From NCBI RefSeq assembly GCF_011752565.1, contig NZ_VWXK01000001.1, positions 310,001 to 374,000 of the forward strand: DNA of 64,000 nucleotides, read 5' to 3'. The notes under the pieces are model-generated. The model saw nothing but the letters and a program-made list of their open reading frames with translations. It did no database searches and had not been told where the DNA came from. Position numbers and translations under genes: made by a program. This document shows positions 52,259-63,597 of the stretch, one piece after another (position 1 is the stretch's first letter; each line of letters opens with the position of its first letter). Source of the DNA: Pantoea sp. Ap-967 (lineage in GTDB: Bacteria > Pseudomonadota > Gammaproteobacteria > Pseudomonadales > Pseudomonadaceae).

Positions 52259-55200
52259 ATGAGTGCTCCCCGCCCCCGCAACCCTGCCACCCCTACCCGC
52301 CTGGCGCTGGCGCTCGAACCGCGCATGATGTTCGACGCCGCCGCGGTGACCACGGCGGTGCAGACAGCCGAGCAGGCCGACGCCCAGCAGGCCGCTGCCG
52401 GCAACCACGCCCCCAGCCTCAGCGCCGAACCGGCACAGGCCAGCCACACGGTCAGCGAACAGGCCAGCACCAGTGCCCCACTGTTCAGCAATGCCGTGGC
52501 CAACAGCAACGACGAGGGCCAGGGCTTCGACACCCTGCGCATCACCATCGACAGCGCCGGCAGCCAGGAAGCGCTGGTGATCGACGGCACCCAGATCGTG
52601 CTGGAGCCGGCGGCTGGCGCAGGCGTTGAAACCCAGGGGGAGCACTTTAGCTACACCGTCACCACCGAAGGCTCGCTCACCACCATCAACATCGCGCTGT
52701 CGTCGAGCAACGAGAAGCACAACACGGCCAGTTACCTCAAGGCGCTGGTCGAAAGCATCCAGTACCGCACCCTCGATGGCAGCCTCGACAGCGGCACGCG
52801 CACCGTAACCCTGGCGCGCATCAGCGACATGGGCGAGGACAACAACAGCAGCGAACCGGCCATCAGTGCCACGCTGACCCTGGTGAGCACGGTGAACCGG
52901 GCGCCGGAACTGCAATCCGATGCGCCGCTGGACCTGGCCCAGGGCATCGGCGGCCTGGGCAGCACGGTGCAGAAGGCGCTCTACAGCAGCGACGGCCATT
53001 ACCTGTACAGCGCGGGCAGCGACGGCCGCCTGCAGGTGTTCCAGGCCGATGCCCTGGGCAACCTGACGGCCCTGCAGAGCCTGGACGCGCCCCAAGGCCT
53101 GGGCACCCTCAATGCCCTGGTGATGAGCAGTGACGGCAACTTCGTGTACACCGCCGGCAGCGACAACCAGATCCACACCTACCGGGTGGCCGCCGACGGC
53201 ACCCTGAGCCAGATCCAGGCGGTGCAGCTGGGCAGCGTCACCGGCCTTGCGCTGTCTGCAGATGGCACCCGGGTGTACGTCAGCACCCAATACAATGGCC
53301 TGGAGGTGTACCAACGCGACCCGGTGCTGGGTGCGGTCAGCAGCAGCGTGGTGCAGTCGCTGAGCCAGGGCAGTTTTGGCAACGCCGCGCCAGACAAGGT
53401 CTACGTCAGTGGCGACTATGTGTATGTCACCACCGATCCGCAGTACATCGGCTTCGATACCCTCACCGTGCTCAAGCGCAATGCCGACGGCTCGCTCAGT
53501 GCAGTCGACCAGGGCGCAGCCAACCTCACCGCCGGCCAGTTCACCGGCCAGACCCTGCACAGCCTGGTAGTCAGCGACAGCGGGCTGATCTATGTAGGCG
53601 ACCGCAAGGACGGCGTGATCCAGGTTTTCCAGCTCGGCCAGAATGGCCTGGTGCGGCTCAACAGCGTCAGCCTGGCGAACGTCAACGCCCTGGCCATCAG
53701 CGCCGATGGCCTGCGCCTGTACGCCAGCACCAGCGATGGCAAGGTCACCCAATACCAGATCGGCGCCAACGGCACCCTGACCGCCAGCGGCAGCCTTGAC
53801 GCCGCCGGTGCGCAAGGCTTGCTGGTCAGCCCCGATGGCCAGTCGCTGCTTGCCCTGGGCACGGGCATCGACCGTTTCAGCGCCGTGCGCAGCTACATGA
53901 GCGGCAGCGACCTGGCCATCGGCCAGGGCCTGACCTTGAGCGACAGCAACGCCGATGCCCTGGGCGCAGGGCTGGGCGACTACAGCGGCTTTACCCTGAC
54001 CTTGCAGCGCCAGGGCGGGGCCAATGGCAACGACCAGTACGCCTTCGCCGCCGGCAACGGGTTCAGCGTGGACGGTGAGCGCCTGTTGAGCAACGGCGTG
54101 GAAGTTGGCCGCTTCACCCAGGCCAATGGCACGCTGACCGTGACCTTCAGCGCCGCGCTCACCCGCAGCCAGGCCAACAGCGTGCTGCAGCAGGTCATCT
54201 ACCGCAACGCCACCGACACAGGCGCCGTCAGCCTGCAGTTGGTGGCCAACGATGGCCAGCTCGACAGCAAGGCGCAGGTCGTGGCCCTGCTGATCGGCAT
54301 CAACAGCGCGCCCACCCTGAGCGCGCAACCTGTGGTCAACCCGGTGTACGACACCCCGGGGGTGCAAGTGCAGCTGTTCAGCGGCACCCAGGTGAGCACC
54401 GGCGAGGCCGGCCAGAGCATCACGGGGCTTGCCTTCGAACTCGACGGCCTGGCCGATGCCAGCGACGAGTACCTGCTGGTGGACGGCACCCGCATCGCCT
54501 TGGAGCAGTCCGCCAGTGGCACCCTGGCCAACGGCATGGCCTACAGCTACACCCGCGACGGCGCCAAGGCCACGCTGGTACTGACCAGCAGCAGCGGCCT
54601 TGCCACTGCCGCCGTGCAGAACTTGGTCGATGGCATCGCCTACCGCAACGAACACGTCAGTGCCGTCAGCGGCGTGCGCAGCATCACCCTGGCCAGTGTC
54701 ACCGACAATGGCGGCAGCGGAGGCGGCGGCGTCGACACCCGGGCCCTGGCCATCACCGCGCAACTCACCCTGCGCACCGGCAGTGCCCCGCAGCTGAGCG
54801 ACAGCTTCACCCCCGATGGCACGCTGATCTACTTCGACGGCAAGCTCGATGGTTTCAGCAACCATGTGATCAGCCTGACCCTGAGCGCCGATGGCAAAAC
54901 CCTGGTGGTGGCCAGCAACAGCGCCACCAATGCCACCGGCACCGGCTACGTGCAGGTGTTCGCCCGCGACACCGGCAACGGCAGCCTGACCCTGCTGCAA
55001 ACCTTCACCCAAGGCGCCAGCGACGACCCAGGCACCGTGGCCATCGAAGTCGACGGCCTGAACAAGACCAGCTCGGTGGCCTTCTCCGCCGATGGCAACT
55101 CGGTGTACGTGGCCGGCTATATCAGCGGCCAGGACGCCGGCACCCTGGTACTGTTCCAGCGCGACGCCAATACCGGCGAGCTGACCTACCAAGGCGTGCA

Positions 55201-58200
55201 GGCCCACCAGGGCGACGGCGCCGTGGCCAATGCCGATGGCCAGCTCGACGGCGGCGTGAAAGGCCTGGATGGCCAGGTTGGGCAGATCGTGCTGTCGGCC
55301 GACGGCAAGTTCCTCTACACCGTGAACGGCGCCACGGTGGCCGACGGCAGTACCGGCAAGGCGACCGTGGGCATCTACGCCCGCGACCCGCAGACCGGCG
55401 CCCTGGCCTGGGTTGGCAGCTACGCCGACAGCGCCAGCATGCCGCGCCCCAGCGGCCTGGTGTTGTCGCCCGACGGGGCCACCGCCTACATCAGCAACCT
55501 CAGCAGCCGTACCCTCACGGTACTCAGCCGCGATGCCAGCAGCGGCACCCTGACGTTGTTGCAAACGCTGACCCTCGACAGCATCAGCAGCGACCCGGCC
55601 AGTGCCGCGCTGCCAAGCAACACCGGCTTTCTCAACGCCAACGACATCATCATCGCCCCCGATGGCAGCACGGTGTACATCAGCAGCAACGACCCGGCCT
55701 ACATCAGCAGCTTCAGCCGCGACCCAAGCAGCGGCAAGCTGACCTTCACCGGCGCCATCGATACCTATGCCCTGACCAGCAGCACCTTCCTGCGCGAAAT
55801 GGCCATCAGCGCCGATGGCAAGACCGTCTATGCCACCACCTTTGGTGCGCAGAAACTGGTGGTGTTCAGCCGCGACCTCGCCACCGGCGCCCTCACCCAC
55901 AGCCACAACATCGCCCTGGGCATGAGCGCCAACCGGGTCATCATCAGCAGCGACGGGCGCAACCTGTACACCGGCGCCGTGCTGGTCAGCGGTGGGCTGG
56001 GGGTGCTCAACGCCCAGCATACCCAAGCCTGGAACCAGGGCGCGGACAACCTGTTCGCCGCAGGCCTTACGGTCAGCGACGTGGACTACGAGGCCCAGGG
56101 CAGCTATGCCGGCCTGGTGGTGACCGTCAGCCGCAGCGATGCGGCCCAGGCCGCCGACCAGTTCGCCTTCGTCAGCGGCAACGGCCTGACCCAGGACGGC
56201 CAGCGCCTGCTGCTCAACGGCCAGCCGGTGGCAACCCTGGTGCAAAGCGCAGGCACCCTGACCCTGACCTTTACCGGCGCGGTGGATGCGCAAACCGTCA
56301 ACGCCGTGCTGCATCAACTGGGTTACAGCGCAGGCCCCAGCGCCACCGACGCCCAGGTCAGCCTGACCCTGACATTCGACGACGGCCTGAAACAGAGCAG
56401 CCGCGAGATCGTGCTGCAGGTCAACCACGCGCCCACCAGCAGCCAAGGCATGCCGGTGCTGGGCAGCATCGAAGTCGAGCAACCGTTCCAGGCCACCTTG
56501 CCTTTGGCCGCGTTCACTGACGCCGAAGGCGACAGCCTGAGCTTCACCCTGCAGGGCCTGCCCGAAGGCCTGACGTTCGATGCCGCCACCGGCACCATCA
56601 GCGGCAGCCCGGCCGCCGGCAGCGTTGGCCAGTACAGCCTGCGCCTGGTGGTCAGCGATGCCCGCGGCGCCGAAACCGTGGTGCAACTGCAACTGGAAGT
56701 GCAGGCAGCACCGGACCAACGGCCGCAGCTGTCAGCCGACACCACCGACCTTGAACAGGTCGGCAGCGGCGTGAACCAGGACGACAGCGGCACCAACCTG
56801 ATCGACTCGCCGCGCGACACCTTGCTCAGCGACGATGGCCGCTACCTGTACGTAATTGCCGATGCCAGCGGCTGGGACGGGTCGAGCAAGGCAGCAATCA
56901 GCGTGTTCAGCCGCGACGCCGACGGCCAGCTGACGCTGGTGCAAACCCTGGGCAGCGGTGACCTTACCCTCTCCGTGCCGGAGAAGGTGGTGTTGTCTGC
57001 CGACCAGAAATGGCTGTACGTAATCACCTCGGGCGACAACAGCGTGCAAGTGTTCGCCCGCAACAGCGACACCGGTGCCCTCACCCTGGCCAGCCATTTC
57101 AGCGCCGACAGCCTGGGCGAAAGCCTGCCGATGGTGGACGACATCGCCCAGCATGGCGACAGCCTGTACCTGGCCACCAACGCCGGCCTGTTCGTGCTGC
57201 GCCAGGCCGAAGACGGCAGCCTCAGCCAGGTGGCCGCCTACACCGACTTCACCGGCCTTGGCAGCGTGCACCGCCTGCTGGTAAGCGCCGACGGCCAGTA
57301 TCTGCTGGCCAGCGGCATGGGCGGCCAATACCTGCTGGCCACCCTGCGCATCGCCAGCGACGGCTCGCTGAGCCAAGTCGCCACCCTGGCCACCGGCAGC
57401 GAAACGCACAACTTGGCCGCCCTGGCCCTGAGCGCCGATGGCAGCTCGCTGTACGTGCTCGACAAGCAAGACAGCACCGTGCTGTACAGCATCGCCCTGG
57501 GCGCCGACGGCAGCCTGCAACTGCTCGGCAGCCAAACGGTACAAGCCGATGCCATCGACCTGGTGGTGGCGCGCAACGGCAGCGCCGTGTTCGTCGCCGG
57601 CGGCGAGCACCTGGAAAGCTTCGCCCGTACCAGCGACGGCCTGCTGAGCAGCCAGGCGCGCAGCTTCCAGCTGGATGAATGGGGCACCGAGCAACTGACC
57701 GGCCTTAGCCTCAGCGCCGATGGCCAGCACCTGTACCTGGCCGGCGATGTGAGCGGCAGCAAGGTCGTCGGCCTGCGCATCAAGGTGGACGGCCTGCAGG
57801 TCACCGAAGGCGACGCCGCTACCCTGCTGCTGCCAAGCGGCGCGTTGAGCGACCAGCAACTGGATGCGCTGGGCGACTACCAGGGCGCGAGCCTGGTGAT
57901 CGCACGCCAGGGCGGGGCGTCGAGCGACGACCTGTTCGGCTTTGTCGACGGCAATGGCCTGACCCTGCGCGACGGCCAGATTTTCAAGGGCGACACGGCG
58001 ATTGCCAGCCTCACCCAGGCCGATGGCCAGCTGACCGTGCTGTTCATCGCCCCGCTGACCCAGGCCGATGCCCAGGCGATCCTGCGCCAGATCGACTACC
58101 GCAACCTCAGCCAGGACCCGACCCGCGACGGCACCCGCCAGCAGGTGCAGATCACCTTCAACGACGGCGACGGCAACAACACCCGGCTGAGCGTGGACCT

Positions 58201-61200
58201 GACCCTCACCGGGGTCAACGACCCGGCCATTCTCGAAAGCCAGCCGCTGAACCCTACCCTGCAAGGCTGGGGCGACCCGGTGAACCTGTTCACCGGCACC
58301 CGCATCGACACCATCGAAAGCGGCCAGAACATCGCCCGGGTGGTCATCACCCTGGACGCCGTGGCCGCCCACGATGTAATCCGCGTGCTGGGCCAGAAAA
58401 TCAACCTCGACCAGGCCATCGACTCCTCCCCCACGCTGCCTGACGGCCTGCAGTACATGATCCGCGTGGAAGGCGGTGTGACCACGCTGACCCTGTACGT
58501 CAACCGCTCTGCCGCCGACACCGCGGCACTGATCGACAGCCTGGCGTTCTACAACATCGCCGGCGAGTTGAGTGGCAGCCGCACGCTCACCCTGGCCATC
58601 GTCGAAAGTGCCCAGGCGGACAATGTCAACCTCGACACCACCCTGGCCGATAGCGTCACCGTTACCCTGCAACGCAGCGCCGCCGACAACAGCGCACCGC
58701 AAGTGAGCAACAACGGCGCCGCGCAGCTGTACAACGAGGCCGGAGCAGCGATCACCATCGCGCCCCAGGCCAGTGTCAGCGACGCCCAGTTCGATGCCTT
58801 GGGCAACGGCCTGGGCAACTACCAAGGCGCAACGCTCACGGTCACCCTGGACGCGCCCCAGGCCGGAGACACCCTGGCATTGCGCGAGGGCAACGGCCTG
58901 ACCCTGGTGGACGGCACCCTGCTCAAGAACGGCGTGGCCATTGGCACGGTCGCCGTGGAAGGCGCCAGCCTGGTGGTGCACTTCAACGACGACGCCGGTA
59001 CTGCGCCAACCCGCGCCGACGTCAACAACGTGCTGCGCCAGGTGACCTTCGCCAGCAGCAACCGCGCCCCGGCCGCCCAGGTGCACATCAGCGTGACCCT
59101 CAGCGATGGCCATTTGGCGTCGGCGGCGCTGGCGGTGACCGTGCAGGTGCTGCAGGTCAACGACGCCCCGCAAGTGGACAACGACCCGGTGCTGTCGCTG
59201 GGTGATTTCACCCTGAGCCATGAAGACGCAAGCCTGGCGGGGCTGGCCGATGTGCACAGCGCCGTGCTGAGCAGCGACGGCAAGACCTTGTTCGTGGCCG
59301 ACAGCCAGGGCGTGATCGCCTGGTTCTCCCTGGCCGCCGATGGCAGCCTGAGCGCGCTGGGGCGCCTGCCTGCCAGCGAGGGCGTGACCATCGACAGCCT
59401 GGCGCTGAGCAGCGATGGCCAGTCGCTGTATGCCGTGGCCAATGGCGGCAATGAGGTGCGGACCTACCTGCGTGATACCGACGGCAACCTGACCTTCGTG
59501 CAGAGCACGGGCTACCTCAGCGACCTGGGCAGCCTGAGCCAGGTGCTGGTGGACCAGGACGGCCGCCACGTGTATGTGGCCGGGGACTACGGCCTGGCCG
59601 TGTTCGAGCGCGGTGCCGACGGCGCCCTGACCCTGGCCAGCCAACTGGCGGGCAACGGCTTCTCGGCCCCCTACCTGTGGCAGCCCCGTAGCCTGTCGCA
59701 GCAAGGCGACCTGCTGGTGGTGACTACCGGTTTCCAGAACCACCTGGCGGTGATCGTCTACCAGCGGGATACCGCAGGTGTGCTGACGCTGGTCACCCAT
59801 GCCGATGCCAGTACCGCCGGTGGCCTTGACCTTAGCGGGCTGGTGGGTGCGCAACTGAGCAGCGATGGCAGCACCTTGTACATCGCCGCTGGCAACGGCG
59901 TGACTCGCCTGAGCCTGAACCCGACCAGCCACGCGCTGAGCCTGCTCGACCGTGTCGAGGTGAGCGGGATCAGTGACATGGCGTTGAGCGCCGATGGCCG
60001 CAGCCTGTACCTGGTGCTGGCCGATGGCACGGTCCAGCGGTATGCCAGCAGCGAAGGCCTGCAACGGCTCGACGAGCAGCATTCGGCGGTGGTCACCCAG
60101 GGTGGGCATATCCAGCTGGGCAGTGCTGGCCAGGTGTTGGTGATTGGCCAGGGCATTGCCCAGTTCGAGGCCCCCGGCGCTGCGCAGCCACACTACACGC
60201 TGGCCGGCGAACCGGTGGCGCTGGCCCCGGCCTTGCGCCTGGGCGATGCGGAAATGGACGCAGCCAATGGTGGCCTGGGCAATTACCAGGGTGCCAGCCT
60301 GAGCCTGCAACGCGAAGGCGGCGCGGTGGCCAGCGACCAGTTCGGCCTGATCGCCGGCAATGGCTTCAGCCTGGTCAATGGGCAGGTACTGCTCGACGGC
60401 CAGGTGGTAGCGCAGTTGCAGAGTGTCGACGGCGTACTGAGCGTGAAGATCGAGGCGGCGCTGACCCGCGCCCAGGCCAATGCCCTGCTGCACCAACTGT
60501 CGTATGCCAGCAGCGCGACGCAGACCGGCGAGGTACGCCTGGCGCTGACACTTAATGACGGCGCGTTGGAAAGTGCCGCGGTGCGGGTGAGTGTGTTGGT
60601 GGGGGCGGCTCAGGAGCCAGTGGAGCCTGTTGATCCCGTGGATCCTGTAGACCCTGTCGATCCTGTTGACCCCGTTGACCCTGTTGACCCCGTGGAGCCT
60701 GTCGATCCGGTCGACCCTGTTGACCCAACTGAACCGACAAACCCTGTGGAACCCGTGGAGCCGACGGTTCCCGTGGATTCCGTCAATCCGGTCATCCTTG
60801 ACGCCCAAGCGCCCTTCTGGCCTGCCCAGGCCACTGCGGCGGCCGCAACGGTCGAGCGCGATGCCCCACGGGCCGATGTCGCCGCCCAGGTGTTGCGCCA
60901 GATCGACGACAGCCAGGCCGCCTTCGACCGTCGCACCCAGGAGATTGCCGATTTGCCCGAGCCTGATGCGTTGCCCGAACACCGCGACGAGCCGGTGTCG
61001 CTGCACCTTGGCGCGCCATTGCTGGCCATCGACCCACTGGCTGTCGGGGTACAGGCCACACGCCACGACGTGCACCTGGCCGCCGCGCCCGGCGGCGTAA
61101 TCAAGCTGCCAAGCGGCCTACTCAGCAGCCGCGACGGTCGCGTGCAAATCAGCGTGCGCCTGGCCAACGGCCTGCCGCTGCCGGCGTGGATTCGCTTCGA

Positions 61201-61462
61201 CCCGCAACGCGGGGAGATCCAGGTACAGGGCCAGGCGCTGCAGCGCTACGGCCAGCTCGACTTGCTGCTGCGTGGCCAGGACAGCGCGGGGCACCAGGCC
61301 ACGGTCAAGCTGCACCTGCATGCAGGTCAGGGCCAACCCCAGGCATCGGCCGAGCCGCTGCCTGGCCACCAGGGGCTTAGCGCGCAATTGCAGGCCAAGG
61401 CTAGCGGTAGCTGGATGAGTCAGGCCCAGGAGCTGCTGGTAACTGTCTTCGGCAACCGCTGA
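52259..61462 (+). CDS. Giant modular beta-propeller exoprotein, probable surface adhesin (3067 aa)
   Basis: Start [20 protein letters not shown] behind AAGGA. Residues 19-28 are [10 protein letters not shown], a motif I associate with the N-terminus of large Gram-negative exported proteins. Repeating blocks follow: four lactonase-like beta-propellers (about 238-544, 858-1248, 1515-1845, 2315-2640; blades like [12 protein letters not shown] and VFSRD); five copies of a cadherin-like module with a D-x-F-x-F-x-x-G-N-G-x-x-x-x-G-Q core (about 550, 1261, 1863, 2171, 2661); three copies of a second module (about 90, 695, 2003); an Ig-like putative-Ig block (about 1391-1485). A P-V-D-P tandem stretch lies at about 2782-2844, and a last domain near 2945-3030. 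No signal peptide and no RTX nonapeptides, so export by type I secretion is inferred from the following TolC/adaptor genes. Function in attachment is inferred. Confidence 0.85.
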   Translation: MSAPRPRNPATPTRLALALEPRMMFDAAAVTTAVQTAEQADAQQAAAGNHAPSLSAEPAQASHTVSEQASTSAPLFSNAVANSNDEGQGFDTLRITIDSAGSQEALVIDGTQIVLEPAAGAGVETQGEHFSYTVTTEGSLTTINIALSSSNEKHNTASYLKALVESIQYRTLDGSLDSGTRTVTLARISDMGEDNNSSEPAISATLTLVSTVNRAPELQSDAPLDLAQGIGGLGSTVQKALYSSDGHYLYSAGSDGRLQVFQADALGNLTALQSLDAPQGLGTLNALVMSSDGNFVYTAGSDNQIHTYRVAADGTLSQIQAVQLGSVTGLALSADGTRVYVSTQYNGLEVYQRDPVLGAVSSSVVQSLSQGSFGNAAPDKVYVSGDYVYVTTDPQYIGFDTLTVLKRNADGSLSAVDQGAANLTAGQFTGQTLHSLVVSDSGLIYVGDRKDGVIQVFQLGQNGLVRLNSVSLANVNALAISADGLRLYASTSDGKVTQYQIGANGTLTASGSLDAAGAQGLLVSPDGQSLLALGTGIDRFSAVRSYMSGSDLAIGQGLTLSDSNADALGAGLGDYSGFTLTLQRQGGANGNDQYAFAAGNGFSVDGERLLSNGVEVGRFTQANGTLTVTFSAALTRSQANSVLQQVIYRNATDTGAVSLQLVANDGQLDSKAQVVALLIGINSAPTLSAQPVVNPVYDTPGVQVQLFSGTQVSTGEAGQSITGLAFELDGLADASDEYLLVDGTRIALEQSASGTLANGMAYSYTRDGAKATLVLTSSSGLATAAVQNLVDGIAYRNEHVSAVSGVRSITLASVTDNGGSGGGGVDTRALAITAQLTLRTGSAPQLSDSFTPDGTLIYFDGKLDGFSNHVISLTLSADGKTLVVASNSATNATGTGYVQVFARDTGNGSLTLLQTFTQGASDDPGTVAIEVDGLNKTSSVAFSADGNSVYVAGYISGQDAGTLVLFQRDANTGELTYQGVQAHQGDGAVANADGQLDGGVKGLDGQVGQIVLSADGKFLYTVNGATVADGSTGKATVGIYARDPQTGALAWVGSYADSASMPRPSGLVLSPDGATAYISNLSSRTLTVLSRDASSGTLTLLQTLTLDSISSDPASAALPSNTGFLNANDIIIAPDGSTVYISSNDPAYISSFSRDPSSGKLTFTGAIDTYALTSSTFLREMAISADGKTVYATTFGAQKLVVFSRDLATGALTHSHNIALGMSANRVIISSDGRNLYTGAVLVSGGLGVLNAQHTQAWNQGADNLFAAGLTVSDVDYEAQGSYAGLVVTVSRSDAAQAADQFAFVSGNGLTQDGQRLLLNGQPVATLVQSAGTLTLTFTGAVDAQTVNAVLHQLGYSAGPSATDAQVSLTLTFDDGLKQSSREIVLQVNHAPTSSQGMPVLGSIEVEQPFQATLPLAAFTDAEGDSLSFTLQGLPEGLTFDAATGTISGSPAAGSVGQYSLRLVVSDARGAETVVQLQLEVQAAPDQRPQLSADTTDLEQVGSGVNQDDSGTNLIDSPRDTLLSDDGRYLYVIADASGWDGSSKAAISVFSRDADGQLTLVQTLGSGDLTLSVPEKVVLSADQKWLYVITSGDNSVQVFARNSDTGALTLASHFSADSLGESLPMVDDIAQHGDSLYLATNAGLFVLRQAEDGSLSQVAAYTDFTGLGSVHRLLVSADGQYLLASGMGGQYLLATLRIASDGSLSQVATLATGSETHNLAALALSADGSSLYVLDKQDSTVLYSIALGADGSLQLLGSQTVQADAIDLVVARNGSAVFVAGGEHLESFARTSDGLLSSQARSFQLDEWGTEQLTGLSLSADGQHLYLAGDVSGSKVVGLRIKVDGLQVTEGDAATLLLPSGALSDQQLDALGDYQGASLVIARQGGASSDDLFGFVDGNGLTLRDGQIFKGDTAIASLTQADGQLTVLFIAPLTQADAQAILRQIDYRNLSQDPTRDGTRQQVQITFNDGDGNNTRLSVDLTLTGVNDPAILESQPLNPTLQGWGDPVNLFTGTRIDTIESGQNIARVVITLDAVAAHDVIRVLGQKINLDQAIDSSPTLPDGLQYMIRVEGGVTTLTLYVNRSAADTAALIDSLAFYNIAGELSGSRTLTLAIVESAQADNVNLDTTLADSVTVTLQRSAADNSAPQVSNNGAAQLYNEAGAAITIAPQASVSDAQFDALGNGLGNYQGATLTVTLDAPQAGDTLALREGNGLTLVDGTLLKNGVAIGTVAVEGASLVVHFNDDAGTAPTRADVNNVLRQVTFASSNRAPAAQVHISVTLSDGHLASAALAVTVQVLQVNDAPQVDNDPVLSLGDFTLSHEDASLAGLADVHSAVLSSDGKTLFVADSQGVIAWFSLAADGSLSALGRLPASEGVTIDSLALSSDGQSLYAVANGGNEVRTYLRDTDGNLTFVQSTGYLSDLGSLSQVLVDQDGRHVYVAGDYGLAVFERGADGALTLASQLAGNGFSAPYLWQPRSLSQQGDLLVVTTGFQNHLAVIVYQRDTAGVLTLVTHADASTAGGLDLSGLVGAQLSSDGSTLYIAAGNGVTRLSLNPTSHALSLLDRVEVSGISDMALSADGRSLYLVLADGTVQRYASSEGLQRLDEQHSAVVTQGGHIQLGSAGQVLVIGQGIAQFEAPGAAQPHYTLAGEPVALAPALRLGDAEMDAANGGLGNYQGASLSLQREGGAVASDQFGLIAGNGFSLVNGQVLLDGQVVAQLQSVDGVLSVKIEAALTRAQANALLHQLSYASSATQTGEVRLALTLNDGALESAAVRVSVLVGAAQEPVEPVDPVDPVDPVDPVDPVDPVDPVEPVDPVDPVDPTEPTNPVEPVEPTVPVDSVNPVILDAQAPFWPAQATAAAATVERDAPRADVAAQVLRQIDDSQAAFDRRTQEIADLPEPDALPEHRDEPVSLHLGAPLLAIDPLAVGVQATRHDVHLAAAPGGVIKLPSGLLSSRDGRVQISVRLANGLPLPAWIRFDPQRGEIQVQGQALQRYGQLDLLLRGQDSAGHQATVKLHLHAGQGQPQASAEPLPGHQGLSAQLQAKASGSWMSQAQELLVTVFGNR
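60613..60780 (+). repeat. In-frame tandem repeat coding Pro-Val-Asp-Pro
   Basis: Degenerate 9-nt units of the type CCTGTTGAC/CCCGTGGAT encode about 20 P-V-D/E triplets near the C-terminus of the giant protein. The units are near-identical at DNA level, a typical hotspot for gain or loss by slippage, and code for a stiff stalk or wall-spanning linker. Confidence 0.8.
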
Positions 61463-61503
61463 AGGCGGCAGGCAGGCCTCTGGGGGCTCGCCGACAGATT
61501 TTC

Positions 61504-61748
61504 AGCGCCTGTGAGATCGAGCGCCGCCCGCGCGGCGCTTCGCGAGCTGCGCTCGCTCCTACGTTTGTTTCGGGCCAGTGAGTCCTGGGGCATTTGCGCG
61601 CGAACGCTTTGGCGCATGGCGCAACATCGCGTCGTACAAACAAGGCGGCCGCGCGCGCATTTCACAGGCATAACTGGCCCGAAACAAACGTAGGAGCGAG
61701 CGCAGCTCGCGAAGCGCCGCGCGGGCGGCGCTCGATCTCATAGGCGCC
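61504..61748. repeat. Composite palindromic repeat, full copy (element F)
   Basis: Left arm 61504-61579 and right arm 61673-61748 are 76-bp inverted repeats with about two mismatches. Core elements: AGCGCCTGTGAGATCGAGCG, REP CGCGAGCTGCGCTCGCTCCT and GTTTGTTTCGGGCCAGT. The 93-nt spacer contains GCGCATGGCGCAACATCGCG, related to elements B and C. It separates the giant gene from the TolC unit. Confidence 0.85.
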
Positions 61749-61814
61749 ACACCTCTCACGGCAGGCACATGGCAACCCTGACCGGCGCTTCAGCCATTCA
61801 GAACGCGACACCGC

Positions 61815-61870
61815 ATTAAGCAATCTTAATAAACCCACCATTGCCCGGTATTGGGAACAATTCTTATCTT
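61815..61870 (+). promoter_or_regulatory. TolC/adaptor operon promoter with direct-repeat activator box
   Basis: ATTAAG-CAAT-CTTAAT (61815-61830), 10 nt, -35-like TTGCCC (61841-61846), 18 nt, -10-like TATCTT (61865-61870). The leader to the GTG start is about 60 nt. The layout is the same as before tadG. Confidence 0.7.
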
Positions 61871-61929
61871 CTCCCCGCCGCGCCCCGCATCACCGGGCCG
61901 CGGCCCACCATACGTTCAAGGGAAATCAC

Positions 61930-63597
61930 GTGATCAAGAAGCATCTGCCAGGCGCGTCAAAGCGGGCGCCGTTGAAAATCGCCGTGGGCTTCATGGCCAT
62001 GGGCCTGAGCGCTTGCGCGATTACCCCCGAACCGCTGACCCTGGAGCAACAACTGGCCCAGGCCAGCGCCGACCGCAGCCGCATGTTCGACAACCAGGAA
62101 CCGGTCACCCAGGCCATCGACCTCGACCAGGCCATGGCCCGTGCGGTGAAGTACAACCTGCAACAGCGCCTGGCCCTGATGGAACGAGCCCTGGAAGACA
62201 ACCTGCTCGACCAGCAAAGCTACGACCTGCTGCCCAAGCTCGCTGCTCGTGCCGGCTGGCGTGGCCGCGACAACCAACTGGCATCGTCCAGCCAGTCGCT
62301 GCGCACCGGCAACCAGTCGCTTGAGCCTTCCACCAGCCAGGACCGCAGCCTGCGCAGTGCCGACCTGCAACTGTCGTGGAACGTGCTGGACTTTGGCATC
62401 GGCTACTTCGGTGCCAAGGCCCAGGCCAACAAAGTGCTGGCTGCCGAAGAACGCCGCCGCCGGGTGATCGCCGATATCATCCAGCAAGTGCGCAGCGCCT
62501 ATTGGGAAGCAGCCACCGCCCAGCGCCTGCAGCCCCAGGTGCAACGTGCCCTGGCCGATGCCCGCCGGGCCCTGGGCCAGGCCCGGGAAACCGAACGCCA
62601 ACGCCTGCTGGCCCCGGTCGAGGCGCTGCGCTTCCAGAAAGGCCTGCTGGAAACCGTGCGCCAATTGGAAACCGTCGACAGCGAGCTGGCCACCGCCAAG
62701 GCGCGCCTGGCCGGCTTGATGAACCTGCCCCCGGCCACCGACTTCCAGCTGGCCGTGCCCAGCGACAGCCAACTGCAGGCGCCCAACCTGGCCTACCCGC
62801 TCGCCGACCTGGAAGCCATGGCCATGGTCCGCCGCCCGGAAGTGCGCGAGGAAAGCTACCAGGCACGCAACGCCGTGCTGGAAACCCGCGCAGCCCTGCT
62901 GCGGCTGATGCCCGGCGCGTCGCTGTTCGTCGGCAGCAACTACGACAGCAACAGCTACACCGCCAACAAGAACTGGGCCGATGCCGGCGTGCAGGTGAGC
63001 TGGAACCTGATGAACGTGCTCGCCTACCCAAGCGTGGCGCGCACCGGCGAAGCCCGCGAAGCGCTGGCCGACATGCGCCGCCAGGCCCTGCGCATGGCCG
63101 TGCTGACCCAGGTCAACGTGGCTTGGCAGCAATACCACCAGGCAACCCGCCTGTTCGAACGCTCCAACGAGCTGCAACGGGTACAGGCCGGCATCCTCGG
63201 CCAAACCGAAAACGCCGTGCGCAGCGACGCCCAGAGCGTGCTCGAACAAGTGCGCACAGCCACCGAGACCGTGCTTGCCACCCGCAGCCGCGACCGCAGC
63301 TTTGCCCAATTGCAAACCGCCTACGGCGCCATCTACCAGGCCGCCGGCCTCGACCCACTGCCCGAGCGCCTGGCCGGTGACAGCGTTGCCGAACTGGCCC
63401 GCGCCATCGGCCGCAACAGCCTGGCCTTGGCCCAGGGCCAAGTGCAGCCACCACTGATGGCGCGCTACCAGGTGGCCAGCCAGGCCTACCCTGGCGCCCC
63501 GCGTATCGCCGCGGCGCAGGTGGACATGTGGAGCAGCCTGGGTTCGCTGCAAAGCGCCGAACTGGTCGAGGTACGCCATGCGCCGGCCCGTCGCTGA
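61930..63597 (+). CDS. TolC-family outer-membrane efflux lipoprotein
   Basis: A 555-aa outer-membrane channel protein with GTG start, lipobox G-L-S-A-C29 and two long helical hairpins of the OEP repeat (about 60-260 and 285-500; QQVRSAYWEAATAQRLQPQV, LTQVNVAWQQYHQATRLFER). Forms the exit duct of a tripartite exporter. An adaptor gene overlaps its end. Given the position behind the giant gene and the shared promoter box, it likely exports that protein, though a small-molecule efflux role is possible. Confidence 0.9.
   Translation: MIKKHLPGASKRAPLKIAVGFMAMGLSACAITPEPLTLEQQLAQASADRSRMFDNQEPVTQAIDLDQAMARAVKYNLQQRLALMERALEDNLLDQQSYDLLPKLAARAGWRGRDNQLASSSQSLRTGNQSLEPSTSQDRSLRSADLQLSWNVLDFGIGYFGAKAQANKVLAAEERRRRVIADIIQQVRSAYWEAATAQRLQPQVQRALADARRALGQARETERQRLLAPVEALRFQKGLLETVRQLETVDSELATAKARLAGLMNLPPATDFQLAVPSDSQLQAPNLAYPLADLEAMAMVRRPEVREESYQARNAVLETRAALLRLMPGASLFVGSNYDSNSYTANKNWADAGVQVSWNLMNVLAYPSVARTGEAREALADMRRQALRMAVLTQVNVAWQQYHQATRLFERSNELQRVQAGILGQTENAVRSDAQSVLEQVRTATETVLATRSRDRSFAQLQTAYGAIYQAAGLDPLPERLAGDSVAELARAIGRNSLALAQGQVQPPLMARYQVASQAYPGAPRIAAAQVDMWSSLGSLQSAELVEVRHAPARR

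Noticed and set aside
51770-56719. 1649-codon open frame on the reverse strand
   Set aside because: Lies opposite tadG and the giant gene; it is a mirror frame produced by strong GC3 bias and shows no domain or start signal. The same holds for the 1447-codon frame at 56732-61075 and the 667-codon frame at 61957-63960.
52259-61462. RTX calcium-binding repeats in the giant protein
   Set aside because: D-G-N-G-L and G-N-G-F strings recur, but they belong to the cadherin-like module; no run of G-G-x-G-x-D-x-U-x nonapeptides exists.
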